NCBI GenBank assembly: GCA_023386265.1
Contig: JAEWKA010000001.1
Span: 1-64,000, forward strand
DNA from: Bacillota bacterium
GTDB lineage: Bacteria; Bacillota; Clostridia; Oscillospirales; Oscillospiraceae
Direction: 5' to 3'
Length of the DNA: 64,000 bases
Shown here: one piece after another, positions 29,901-35,223 of the stretch
How the letters are laid out: every line of letters starts with the position of its first letter
How positions within the stretch are numbered: position 1 is the first letter of the stretch
The notes under the pieces: model-generated
The model's database searches: none
Seen by the model: the letters and a program-made list of their open reading frames with translations, nothing else
What the model was told of the DNA's origin: nothing
Program-made: the position numbers and the translations under genes

Positions 29901-30678
29901 CAGCCATCTGCGCGTAGACGCTCCAACTGTCCTCGTTGGTGTAATTGGCCGATATGTCCCGGTACGCGCCGGTGGATTCGGCAATCACAGTATCCACGCT
30001 GTCCAGCAACTGGAAGGACAAATTAGCCAGGTCATCCTCCGTTTCGAAGCCATAGAGTTGCATATTCACTTCGAATGAATCCACACCGGTATACAGCCCG
30101 TTAACGTATGCGCGGGTGATAAGCAGGCTGTCATTCCCAACGACAATTACACTACCGGAGCAGGGATAGATTACGTTCCCCGCACTCAACTGAAGGCCAT
30201 AGGTGCCATCCGTGATGTTCTCTGTATCAAGAATTTCCTCATATGAAATATAGTAACTTTCATCATAATCCTGGGTATAGCTTGCGATGGCCGCGCTGGA
30301 GGCCAGCACGTCTCCTTCGTCGTTAACGATCTGGAGAAGGCCGTTTGCCGCTGGCGAGACCGTTACTGGATCTCCGGTATTAGGGTCGTTTATGATTATA
30401 TTGTTGTTTATGTAGATGCTTTCCGCACCAGCATAGGCGTAGGAACACCCAGCTGTATTAGGCGTCAGACTGGACCTGGAGTTCCCGGCGCTGACGCCAT
30501 ATCCCTGGGGCTCCGGAGCCTCTTCGCCCTGCTCAATGACAGGCAGAAAAAGTGTCTGTCCTTCAAGTGTTTCCTCTGGCTGTACATCGCTGACAGCAAG
30601 TACCGGTGCCGGTAACAGCGACATCACCATAACCAATGCCAGACAGGCGGATAGAATTTTCCTCATTCCTTTTCTCAT
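17953..30678 (-). CDS. Giant secreted, SLH-anchored multidomain surface protein
   Basis: 4241 residues in one unbroken frame. A signal peptide (about 1-28) is followed by a long series of beta-sandwich repeats. Fibronectin type III-like units at about 1135-1950 are marked by starts such as DTENPTAPGEP and DTVAPTVPGTP. A PKD domain lies near 2050-2125 (YEWSFGDG), a carboxypeptidase-regulatory-like fold near 2130-2225, MBG-type domains near 2900-3660 (VYGSDDPTF; repeated units ending SYSDNVNAG and TFSNNTNAG), an FN3 unit near 3770-3850, and three SLH repeats at about 4065-4241. No catalytic motif is seen, so it is most likely a wall-anchored adhesin or scaffold. The start at 30678 has AAGGAG six bases before it. 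The gene is visibly more GC-rich than the genes around it, which suggests a different origin. Confidence 0.9.
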   Translation of the reverse strand: MRKGMRKILSACLALVMVMSLLPAPVLAVSDVQPEETLEGQTLFLPVIEQGEEAPEPQGYGVSAGNSRSSLTPNTAGCSYAYAGAESIYINNNIIINDPNTGDPVTVSPAANGLLQIVNDEGDVLASSAAIASYTQDYDESYYISYEEILDTENITDGTYGLQLSAGNVIYPCSGSVIVVGNDSLLITRAYVNGLYTGVDSFEVNMQLYGFETEDDLANLSFQLLDSVDTVIAESTGAYRDISANYTNEDSWSVYAQMAVSAGQSIQSGENYGLKISYTGDKVLVDGVGAVTMSAYTPSVSIENFKVLDPQIGTVQITMENWSAEETYRVTVSNNDTEYGSWEGNVPDTGVVTIQLQFNGMTVPMTSYGSQLYVEVYEGEETYHSDGEYFDNPYYNLNQSSIYLYPYYLKPTSTEIPFTIEYYNCSYVIGEGDVLSMRDSSGTEVGGCSFIANTRDGTSGKLTGTLFISGSLTNNTTYYLYINDVQFDTIYATETLALSTSIPMANSSAKTFWTNLGVFPIEVNAINSSGTGYIVFKSGNTDVLSSESISGAASEYYDHQLYAYTFTSQQIAALTSGQTYTLVFRDSDGTEDTLYSSTGLTYSAEKTALDFSNNNHAYIRWYDAMAGDITVATQLYFGNNNGPKNITASDLETAVKALSLSSMSGTVSVTGYQNGTWSDNGYSYKLELVLSASLATGDYSVYSDEKKIDTFTVKEAEQNANPRIYNADADAALVNGANLPTDGIYTGKLYSGYTCLTNTAFPMTLQGENNGITQYLYFSKTLLANLDAGDYELRVYMGSSVLGSATLTIHTATQPIISVNDDDSDWSDDGNPVMQTANVYIEGNNMGAYGYLRWAETEDALKEVTFQPYFSNYRYDHTFTGDDGLRTLYVELSKTGDASAVDNLFYDFDLWLCTDGDYDVQVPEEIQGVKIPSDDTYTITATTELPATNLWISFYDVTGAHADRQMTYVGRAQDGRYEFSLTFDVSGYFYDNYYTNEVTTDLQEYQEQYFYFENTQSIRVFATDLSNKYNENEQYGGNVVGIPVERVLIFGNPKYIILPQFTKSGVLTNQTSYTLYGYATPNSTVTISEDSATLGTATAGNYGYFTITLSSLTEGAHTLSVSDSSSVQPEIAPVLTVDTTAPVVSSVGFTFLTDGNAVVRWTCVDTDVDYFQIYKNSMLLGRAAADTTSYNVAASADDGNTFTIKVFDKAGNVGEKTASTADTENPTAPGEPISTGKTTASVTLSWTAGTDNMGVAGYNIYQGGTKMAETTGENVLTYTVTGLVQGTEYSFTVKTRDRAGNVSPDSTALTVSTVGLTLSSPKLQSGYIVDEFSDKNIPVDFTVSANTEGYAATLSSARIEYRTADAEESAPWSSGSMTCSGSGASGYWNVSGSEDGYLPMGNYKVRFAAKDDQDATVTSNPVNVVLLKRDTVAPTVPGTPIADSHSTTSITFHWEASTDNVAVTSYIIYRDAIRFNEITGTHFTDTGLEMGKSYSYMVKAVDARGNISSSSDSASMSTMTLAFDSVIDFDGTYTLEEQSNKQIAIWAKFKPEEGYAPDVTMSMEFNTGDEEEWTSVTLTGDDEDANRFEGTWPLSGSDDGYLSAGSYSVRFAVTDGSATAYSEVQTVSLQRDAEKPVMTSLMPATGTYGGKALPISAAATDNVGVTRILLSYSADGENFTEITTLANTYGDSPFSDSYIWSASALSSGSYIIKAVAYDLRGNASDAKTSTITLDNNPPEMPSSFTVTGTSRYIHVMWDSAYQAPADFSRFNVYRATATDGEYTRVGGGRAIGFYDDGETATAGSTYYYYVTAEDNYGNESTATQVISAMLVADSESPTIGDMLPRENAALRKTITLSVTAADNYRLAKAVFEYQINGDTGWIQIAEVPVTNVTSNTTFSHTWDISSLAAGSYMIRASVYDDSINNVGVGSGYTANTPAKLVRTVEVKAYSAPVAPVATLQNGYKTTTLSWTYSGSLDTLKQFEVYRTDANGDHAENVAVVKAGASGNYTASIPVEVTQYFKIAAKDDYGAYAYSNVVSAVSAGSDTEDPAAVILPETLTAAAGVAFWFSGAGSTDNSVIASYEWSFGDGATNSSKNCTHIYSAAGTYIVTLTVTDECGNTDTATATMTVYDVTGENATYALMTINVVNGYAEGTPAIEGAEVKVYNGETKGSQNYFETTAVTDSVGQVTVVVPIGDCTVSVVADGYVSTGRAVTVEPEDDGTFAYTVGLAAVNVSTVDGSLTSTEMTYDEILAVGIDVTDPNNEHVWKFAAELHFVAGAALPFDLPVVAYYNEAGDFLGGSGWGWIGGGNGGGGGLNIGLFPISENFVLVIYGEAHWLKEMYNVELLVINNSYTDDITNCVAALDLPEGLSLAAMIGEEQTATINIGTVNKKQTADASANIAKVNWYVRGDAEGEYNLTATVTGNNPTPFVKAFTTDKPVKVYAGSALHLTITAEDIAYRGEEYHVQFKLENVSDKDLYNLSFGITGAEQFKVFGFGSATAEFPLTREDFGDSMTQSIDILKPGGSITIDFTTTTWFNSALELADLGPLDVGYYLTDVFVTTLEGSTTEIPYTVNITHAKHGSFFEWLWGEAKDFVKGESIDIMDEDFAGDVGLLKNGKKVYKFLTEDTTDAGSTAVITIEGGSFTSSNNFLRSLSANAVSVYTDADEENYTISADGRTLTLTGSANIYVEAETAGNATMTVTTKTYDAVAEDFVPNTYQLNYTVSSEEGTAQQVILQKPESDTAAVPLAGSAKEITFPHALLDASGNYLSDASDTSWTITGTDTTGLSIENGVLTITSTAKAGEYTIRLALSSTEYAEQTITLTREESAATTVKLYRDGNELAAADTLVIPVADDTNTYTYTAKLFDQYGVEMNSVFDWQVTGNSSGASLQNGAITLTKDTDLGALTLTASASGKSESVKVTITNLAVDWNTVKAAINATTYTYGDSEQKATLPTSGSASVGSITGITGFFSYVNNKTPDAGSYNITVRFTVTDSPTNTAYVGTTVDKDFTVTVGAKALTVTPDALSRVYGSDDPTFTYNTSGQADQEIPAFTGTLARAGGTEVGEYAVSVGTLALVDSTEKDGFKAANYILSFTSGVKYTINQAVITAIDETAPSHTLNAYEARTYSTKDDFKSIANNGNALPDAVTVKWLDSDDTAHTEDIAIIWANATESWDAKGGTYTYVGSIASATGMGKNFAVSTKTLTATVTVTAVTVQTAAVSPTAITRAMVDIDNAADYVTLGLPTTVAVTYVNGVTGGNLAITGWSMTLDQLKAIDASSADVTRTLTPTFVWPVWATTIASPTVAFTVTDKYPVTVTASAPSDITYGGTLGEPSASQTEINDHGTEPDEAFRYEYKLTSAPDSAYTETVPKSAGDYTVRATLKSDTHSGCGTAAFTIAKKVLADSMIAEITAAYTYDGTEKKPVPAVSDMKDGIELISALDYTVSYSDNVNAGMATVTIAAKDASNYTGSASRTFTISLKSIANTSVTVSDIPDLTYTGSVIEPFITVMDGAALLIKDTDYTVTFSNNTNAGTATLTVTGKGNYTGFRDVTFFILPKPIIGTVNIGATVANGTDSTKIDADDTLTLIRSTGMPDGGTVTWYDVDDTLLGTGNPYTVTAADAGKTIHAIYEAPANYTGTLITGVIEVGKAFINGALTIKQSGPVNKATTLSLTESSNVNGDAVSAGSAYYTLQWYRGGEPIEGATGITYTSADADRGCAITLRATAKGDTYTGTLTSVGVYVNTEAPTLSLNATTGNKQVALRWSVTDDGGSDITKFVIYKDSGTGITLANNVTSYTFTDLENGTEYSFKVEAYNTTLIGNEQSNYYEANVTPKASAPGGGGLIGGGQETVTVPISGAENSIDVKADVDGNTVTLDIDLDELNQIIENNAHTGNIVLDLSGLEKTPDTVIIPADAVTAIAAAVNDNANDAIGLTVDMGTATIELDPTTLDTIASTPGNLKLIVEQIHVSELGDTEKAQIGVDAVVLELQLWKGNLQIHDFNGGNVTVSIPYEGEPKDGMIIWRMATNSADEVELTPIRVTINKQTKCYEFQTGQFSAYVLAYFPFTDVDGGKWYYENVVYTFTNGFFEGTDITTFSPEATMTRAMLVTVLWRMEGEPRAQASDFTDLTADWYMTAVAWAAENGITEGYGNDMFGPDDTITREQIAALLYRYAKYKGYDVSGMSGLSGFDDASGVSDWAIPAMKWAVSSKIIQGDGKKLMPLLRAQRAQVAAILQRYSENEK

Positions 30679-31237
30679 TACTTACTCCTTATAACGTGTG
30701 AAGCAGTTCGCTAGATTATATTAAAATTGTATGTGCAGAGGGGATCAGGTTCGGGTTGCTACCCCAGCGTAGAGCTTCAGTTGTAAATGGATTTACATAT
30801 TTTCCCTCCATAACAATTTCGTCTTCATAATAATACTTAACTTCAGGCGATACTTGACGAATAATGTCATGAGATATTTATTTCTGATTCCAATCCATCT
30901 TTCCATCGGAACGATAATGTCATGTTGATTGGAGCATAACAAAGTCATTGATAATATAATTAGTCCCCGAAGCAGAAGCGCTCCGGGGACTCGTTGCGTG
31001 TCCATGCGCCCTCAGATTGAGCGCTTACCTAGATAGTACCAAAGGTCAATATTATTTCACACAAATGTCGCTAAATTTACTAAATGGGTAAATAAAATTA
31101 ACACAATCGCTAATTTCACTGCTAAATGATAATTAGTAATATAGTATCATTTAGCTTTATTACGATATTACTACAATACAATAGCACAATGGCACTAATA
31201 GACAGAAAGCAGATGTCAATTTCAAATTTTCTCTAAG
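30679..31237. other. Region upstream of the giant gene with a hairpin and a decayed frame
   Basis: A hairpin near 30971-31000 (AGTCCCCG / CGGGGACT) may end transcription from the antitoxin gene at 31238. A minus-strand frame at 30716-30877 (54 codons) reads like real protein (EVKYYYEDEIVMEGKYVNPF) but has no start or ribosome binding site; I cannot name it. The rest is AT-rich and presumably holds the promoter of the giant gene. Confidence 0.4.
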
Positions 31238-31582
31238 CTAATTCCGTTTGGCAAAATCATAGTCCCGCCGCCCATCAGGGTACTCTAAATACGCCTTTTT
31301 TAGTTCGTGGTCATACAGAGCTACCGGATGACCATAAGCTTTTGCTTCAGTTATTTCTTTTGCAATGAACTCTTTTGAAGCGTTTTCAAATCGAGCAACG
31401 TCATTACCCACAAAATCCGCTCTGTTAAGAGTAAGAAGAAATGGGATGCCTTGATTTAAAACTACAGAATGCAAATAAACATTAACTCCTGTGCTAAGGT
31501 TCATACCAAGTTTCTGAAATATTTCATTAGCCTTTTCTTTCGTATCGACATCGACTCTTGCACTCAGCTTTGACTTGACCAT
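31238..31582 (-). CDS. RelB/DinJ-family antitoxin-like protein, no toxin beside it
   Basis: 114 residues. The N-terminus matches the ribbon-helix-helix part of RelB/DinJ antitoxins: SARVDVDTKEKANEIFQKLG, then LSTGVNVYLHSVVLNQGIPF. These proteins bind their own operator and neutralise a YafQ/RelE-type ribonuclease. No toxin-like frame follows on the minus strand, and the C-terminal 60 residues, ending in a Tyr/Asp/Arg-rich stretch, are longer than a minimal antitoxin. It may be an orphan antitoxin or a domesticated regulator. Confidence 0.75.
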   Translation of the reverse strand: MVKSKLSARVDVDTKEKANEIFQKLGMNLSTGVNVYLHSVVLNQGIPFLLTLNRADFVGNDVARFENASKEFIAKEITEAKAYGHPVALYDHELKKAYLEYPDGRRDYDFAKRN

Positions 31583-31869
31583 ATTGCACCATCCTAATTT
31601 TTATATAATTTCGCTTTGTGTGCCCACGCCCACATGTGTCTGTTTTCTCATCACTGAAGCAATTTATGAGGGTCTTTATAAATTACGCCAAAGTACGCCG
31701 CTGCAAAAAATAGATGCATTAGATCTGCTTTCTGAAGCGTTATAATATGTGTGGCACATAAAACGGATTAATTCGTTTGAATCGGAAAGAGTCGCTTAAA
31801 CTCAATTATTTTCCTGCGTTGAAACGCTACTATCTATCGATTTATTCAGGAATTAATCAGCTGTGAAAT

Positions 31870-32160
31870 TTAATCGTGCGCTTGCCCTGTCATCTCCAAC
31901 ACCCTTTTTATTGCGTCAGGGTCCCTGCGACGAACTTTTGATTTGAATTTCTTAAGCTCTTTGAGTCGAGTTTTATCTCCTGTAGCTAATTCTAAGGCTA
32001 TTAGCTTAGATATTTCCTCAGCGGCAATTCTAGCGTCTATTTTCTTGCAAATTATTGCAACCCTTTTATTGCTTGCTTCAATTTCTTTCGGAGTGAAATG
32101 AGTTTTTTCGTACTCTTCCCAGCTCATACCTTCAGGGCTTATATTACTCAACTTTATCAT
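31870..32160 (-). CDS. Small charged protein of unknown function
   Basis: About 96 residues from ATG 32160 (ATG 32166 is equally possible). It is helix-rich and strongly charged: SWEEYEKTHFTPKEIEASNK near the start, a lysine/arginine-rich middle (LKELKKFKSKVRRRD). The start overlaps the end of the upstream gene, so the two are translationally linked. I do not recognise a family; the size and island context suggest a regulator or antitoxin-like protein, but nothing in the sequence proves it. Confidence 0.6.
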   Translation of the reverse strand: MIKLSNISPEGMSWEEYEKTHFTPKEIEASNKRVAIICKKIDARIAAEEISKLIALELATGDKTRLKELKKFKSKVRRRDPDAIKRVLEMTGQAHD

Positions 32161-32719
32161 CCTCATTTCCAGCTGTTTCTTCTGTCGTCATTAGACGTCT
32201 AATTTCAGCTTGTTCGTGATGATATATGTAGCCGAGCGCACTTGCAGGAGATTTTACGGTCACGTCTTGACGATGATAATGACCTGTAAAATTACCGTTA
32301 CGGTCATAGCGTTTTTCTGTGTTTTTGTGATGTAACTGTATTGGACGAATATTTGGATCGAAAAACCACTCTCCTGCAATTGTCGTAATGAAAGCGGTGT
32401 TTCCGACAAACTCGAGGTGCATGCCGCACTCGTTACATATCAGCATCATTTCATCGCGCATGATGGCAGCCTTTGAGCGAGTAGTGTTGCTTAACGCGTA
32501 CTTCTTCGCAGCTGCAACTTTAGCCAACTCCGGTAAGCAACGGTGGCAGGGCGAAAAGCCTGATCTTTCAGGCTGTTTACCACAACCTTGAAGGTCTTTT
32601 ATTTGCAGTTGTGGTAACGTGGGGCATTTTTTGCTGTGGTATAGCATTGTGCTTCGGTCACCTATGTAGCAATATGAATCGCAGTTGTTAATCAAGTCTT
32701 GGGCTTTGTTAATTCTCAT
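32144..32719 (-). CDS. Protein with Ada-like cysteine cluster, function unknown
   Basis: 191 residues. Residues 22-65 contain YHSKKCPTLP and SGFSPCHRCLPEL, a pattern like the zinc-binding N-terminal domain of Ada and related proteins (H-x-x-x-C ... PC-x-x-C). A second cysteine pair, CNECG, follows near residue 95. The C-terminal half is histidine-rich (LHHKN, HYHRQD, YIYHHEQ). A metal-bound, possibly nucleic-acid-binding protein is the safest reading. GGGAG lies just before the start. Confidence 0.6.
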   Translation of the reverse strand: MRINKAQDLINNCDSYCYIGDRSTMLYHSKKCPTLPQLQIKDLQGCGKQPERSGFSPCHRCLPELAKVAAAKKYALSNTTRSKAAIMRDEMMLICNECGMHLEFVGNTAFITTIAGEWFFDPNIRPIQLHHKNTEKRYDRNGNFTGHYHRQDVTVKSPASALGYIYHHEQAEIRRLMTTEETAGNEDDKVE

Positions 32720-32766
32720 TCCATGCTCCCATAAATAGAAATGATGAAGATGTTCTGTTGTTAGCG

Positions 32767-33126
32767 TTAATCGTCTCTGTCATATAGCCGCATTTTCTCG
32801 TTGTTGTATTGTAGATTCAAATTAAACAACGCAAACAGAACATCTTCTTTATCAATGTCGCAGTAAGTATTTTTGTAATAGACAAACCGCCTTTTTTCCA
32901 GAGATAGCAGTTTGCCTGTTTCGCGGTCAAGCCGTTTAATACTCAGCTCAAAAACGCCGTGGCCGCCGATTTCCACCTTGTAATACTGCCGTCCGTTATA
33001 ATTCCAGCATGTTCGTCTTAGAAATCGGCGTTTAAAGCGATACTTAGGGTGAGCCCCTTTGATTTCGGCAAGATATGTTTTGATATCGGTTCCATTAGCT
33101 TTTTCTACACTGTACTCAAAGACCAT
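32767..33126 (-). CDS. Small basic protein of unknown function
   Basis: 119 residues, rich in Arg, Lys and Tyr, predicted mixed alpha/beta (RFKRRFLRRTCWNYNGRQYY). The start overlaps the stop of the upstream HTH gene by 11 bases, so it is part of the same operon. No family recognised. Confidence 0.6.
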   Translation of the reverse strand: MVFEYSVEKANGTDIKTYLAEIKGAHPKYRFKRRFLRRTCWNYNGRQYYKVEIGGHGVFELSIKRLDRETGKLLSLEKRRFVYYKNTYCDIDKEDVLFALFNLNLQYNNEKMRLYDRDD

Positions 33127-33541
33127 ATTGAGTGCAAAACGCCTTAACGCTCAAGCCCTCATATTCAGCCAAGCGCTTCAAGTATTTCTCGGCGGGATCT
33201 CTTGAGCAAAGTTGACGTGCCAGTTCGTGAGAGACTCCCATGCGCTTTCCAAGCTCACGGCAGGTTAGGCGTCGCTCCTTCGCGTAACGGTACACTATGT
33301 TTTCGTCCTTACCGCTCAGAGCGGAAAAGATATGTAAGTCCTCGTCATCCGGATACGACTTCAGCAGATCATCGATTGAAATCCCTGTTGCTTCAGACCA
33401 CCGCAAGTATATATTGGCACATTTGGCCTCATAACCCCCACGCTCTAATGTTACAATTTCTACAGGGTGAATTCCTGTTAAAACCGATATCTCTTTTTGT
33501 GTCAGACCGGACACCAAGCGAGCGTGTCTAAATCCGTTCAT
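33116..33541 (-). CDS. HTH protein with two helix-turn-helix-like segments
   Basis: 141 residues from ATG 33541, with GGGAG nine bases before it. The N-terminus is a Cro/C1-type HTH (HARLVSGLTQKEISVLTGIH), and residues about 85-125 form a second HTH-like segment (CRELGKRMGVSHELARQLC). This looks like a DNA-binding regulator that could touch two sites or act as a dimer. It overlaps both neighbours by a few bases. Confidence 0.75.
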   Translation of the reverse strand: MNGFRHARLVSGLTQKEISVLTGIHPVEIVTLERGGYEAKCANIYLRWSEATGISIDDLLKSYPDDEDLHIFSALSGKDENIVYRYAKERRLTCRELGKRMGVSHELARQLCSRDPAEKYLKRLAEYEGLSVKAFCTQYGL

Positions 33542-34238
33542 CAACTAACGCTCCCTTCTTTGTGAAAAGGTATTCAACCGGCTTAACATCAAAGTCGTCA
33601 ATCAGTTCCTGCGCAGATATAATTTTCAGAATGCGTTTATCTGGTTGATCCACAAATCCGATACGGTGTACCTGATAGATAGAGCCACTCTCTAAACACT
33701 CTAAAGCTTTTGACAACTCTGCGCGGGATGCCTTAAACGGGGAATCAGGCGAATTTTTGGTTGCTTTCACCTCTATGTATATAGGGTTATTGAATTCATC
33801 AAAGCTGAGCATGTCAAAACCGAGCTTTCTGTCGTCTGCACAGTTGGGATTAACCAGATAGACCAGCTGACTACCAATCGATTCGAGGCGGTCGAGTTCC
33901 CACTGGTACGCAAGCTGCTGACCCTTATCGCCTATGCGGCTGCACTCATCGCGGTACTTCTTCATGGTTTCCTGCAAAGACAGTTTTTGTTCAACAGGAG
34001 CTTTAAGCATCTGTGCAATTGCGCAGATGTCGTTTTTAATCAGAGCGTTTATACTAACGCCGAAGTATTCCGCTAAGCTAACATAGCGATCAACCAGACA
34101 ATTGCGGCCCTGTTCAATGCGAAGAATGTCGATAAACTGTAAGCCTACTGCTTCTGCAAGAGCGCCTATAGTAAGGCCTTTCATTGCGCGCAGCATACGG
34201 ACGGCGGAGAAATAGTCGTGTTTTTTACGGTTCTTCAT
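33528..34238 (-). CDS. HTH fused to a DUF3883 nuclease-like domain
   Basis: About 236 residues from ATG 34238, with GAGG nine bases before it; an upstream ATG at 34253 overlaps that site. Residues 8-60 are a Cro/C1-type HTH (MKGLTIGALAEAVGLQFIDI). From about 125 on, the pattern GFDMLSFDE, then PIYIEVKATK, matches DUF3883-type domains of the PD-(D/E)xK nuclease fold: Asp, then Glu-x-Lys. Such domains are common in restriction and defence genes. The mix of regulator and nuclease-like domain is unusual. Whether it cuts DNA or only binds it cannot be said. Confidence 0.75.
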   Translation of the reverse strand: MKNRKKHDYFSAVRMLRAMKGLTIGALAEAVGLQFIDILRIEQGRNCLVDRYVSLAEYFGVSINALIKNDICAIAQMLKAPVEQKLSLQETMKKYRDECSRIGDKGQQLAYQWELDRLESIGSQLVYLVNPNCADDRKLGFDMLSFDEFNNPIYIEVKATKNSPDSPFKASRAELSKALECLESGSIYQVHRIGFVDQPDKRILKIISAQELIDDFDVKPVEYLFTKKGALVDERI

Positions 34239-34262
34239 AAAAATGTACCTCATTTATACTTT

Positions 34263-34394
34263 TTAATTTGCAAAGCCTATGTGAAAATCGCTGTAAGAAT
34301 TTATTGCGTTGCGGCTCTTGAATTGGAGCACACGAATTTCTTCGCCTTTTGAGGTTTTGTTCATTGTCGTTAGTTCAGCTTTTTCGTTCGTCAT
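34263..34394 (-). CDS. Small protein of 43 residues
   Basis: A short frame from ATG 34394 to TAA 34263, in the gap between the DUF3883 gene and the small gene at 34447. AAGGA lies 11 bases before the start. The product (MTNEKAELTTMNKT at its start, HIGFAN at its end) is hydrophilic with no known motif. Its good ribosome binding site and tight place in the operon support it, but its size leaves doubt. Confidence 0.5.
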   Translation of the reverse strand: MTNEKAELTTMNKTSKGEEIRVLQFKSRNAINSYSDFHIGFAN

Positions 34395-34446
34395 AATAAT
34401 AAAATTCCTTCAATTCTGATTCCGTGTTTTAAAACATAACGATAGG

Positions 34447-34719
34447 TTAGTCAATAGGATTTGACACCTCGCACATAATTTGGCAAGCAAGACGAAATGC
34501 GTATGAAAAGCGGTGAGCGTCTTCATAGTTTGCTTTTACAGCTAACTTTCGGCAAACGTCATAGTAAAGCTCTTTTTGTTCGGCAGAAAAGGTTTTGTAC
34601 AACGTTGCTTCAGCGTTTGCATGTTTTTGATCGGCACATTGATAATCGATGTGAGCGGGTAAGCCGATTTCTTCTTGGGGATTGACACCTGAGCAATAAA
34701 GGATTTCGAGAAAATTCAT
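34447..34719 (-). CDS. Small helical protein, resembles DUF6809-type proteins
   Basis: 90 residues. The pattern LEILYCSGVNPQE at the start and FSYAFRLACQIMCEV at the end, with AEQKELYYDVCRKL between, resembles small helical proteins seen on mobile elements of Clostridia (DUF6809-like). No function is known for them. It is first gene of the minus-strand island operon, directly behind the promoter at 34811-34839. Confidence 0.6.
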   Translation of the reverse strand: MNFLEILYCSGVNPQEEIGLPAHIDYQCADQKHANAEATLYKTFSAEQKELYYDVCRKLAVKANYEDAHRFSYAFRLACQIMCEVSNPID

Positions 34720-34810
34720 GTTAGTACCTCCAGTGTTTGTTTGATCTAAAATTTATTTGTTGCACTCGGAATGGCTAGCAGCATTTGAGGCTCTGTCACT
34801 AGGTGGTTTC

Positions 34811-34839
34811 ATAGTACACTAAATAGTGACGTATGTCAA
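34811..34839 (-). promoter_or_regulatory. Promoter of the minus-strand island operon
   Basis: On the minus strand a perfect TTGACA (34834-34839) and TACTAT (34811-34816) are exactly 17 bases apart. The spacer contains the operator-like palindrome at 34817-34828. Start of the first gene follows about 90 bases on. Confidence 0.75.
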
Positions 34840-34860
34840 CAACAAAATATACTAATTAGT
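34817..34860. promoter_or_regulatory. Pair of operator-like palindromes in the divergent promoter region
   Basis: CACTAAATAGTG (34817-34828) and ACTAATTAGT (34851-34860) share the core ACTAA(A/T)TAGT. Their centres are 33 bases apart, about three helical turns. The first fills the spacer of the minus-strand promoter; the second lies between the two divergent promoters. The HTH protein at 34927 is the obvious candidate binder. Confidence 0.6.
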
Positions 34861-34926
34861 TTCTGAAGACACAAATAGTTGACTTATTATACTTGATGGT
34901 GTACCCTGCGAATGAGGAGTGAGAAT

Positions 34927-35145
34927 ATGCAGCTTACAACCAGTGAGAAGATAAAGGTACTAATCGGGCGACGAAACATGACTATTAGTGATTTGGCTAG
35001 TACAATGGGAACTTCGCGGCAAAACTTGACCAACAAATTAACCAGAAACAATTTTAGCGAAAAGGAACTGAAAGATATTGCACAGGCTTTAAACTGTTCC
35101 TTTAATGTCTCTTTTATATTGAACGACACAGGAGAATCTATCTGA
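34927..35145 (+). CDS. Small Cro/C1-type HTH regulator
   Basis: 72 residues from ATG 34927; GAGGAG lies seven bases before it, better than the ATG at 34912. Almost the whole protein is one HTH domain (KVLIGRRNMTISDLASTMG, then SRQNLTNKLTRNNFSEKEL). It is transcribed away from the island operon; a TATACT (34888-34893) may be its -10 box. A terminator follows at 35184. It likely represses its own gene and the divergent operon through the paired palindromes. Confidence 0.8.
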   Translation: MQLTTSEKIKVLIGRRNMTISDLASTMGTSRQNLTNKLTRNNFSEKELKDIAQALNCSFNVSFILNDTGESI

Positions 35146-35183
35146 AAGAGTAAAAGCGAACCTATAGAAAAATGAATGGTAAA

Positions 35184-35223
35184 TGGCTGCACAACTTCTT
35201 TGAAAGGTGTGCAGCCACTTTTT
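35184..35223 (+). terminator. Terminator of the small HTH gene
   Basis: Stem TGGCTGCACA / TGTGCAGCCA followed by CTTTTT: a textbook rho-independent terminator, 38 bases after the stop codon. Confidence 0.85.

Noticed and set aside
30793..31005. 70-codon minus-strand frame near the start of the giant gene
   Set aside because: It runs through the hairpin at about 30971-31000, has no ribosome binding site, and a different frame of the same DNA (30716-30877) looks more protein-like.
31583..31869. Toxin gene partner for the RelB-like antitoxin
   Set aside because: The DNA on both sides was read in all frames; no RelE/YafQ/HigB-like protein is present.
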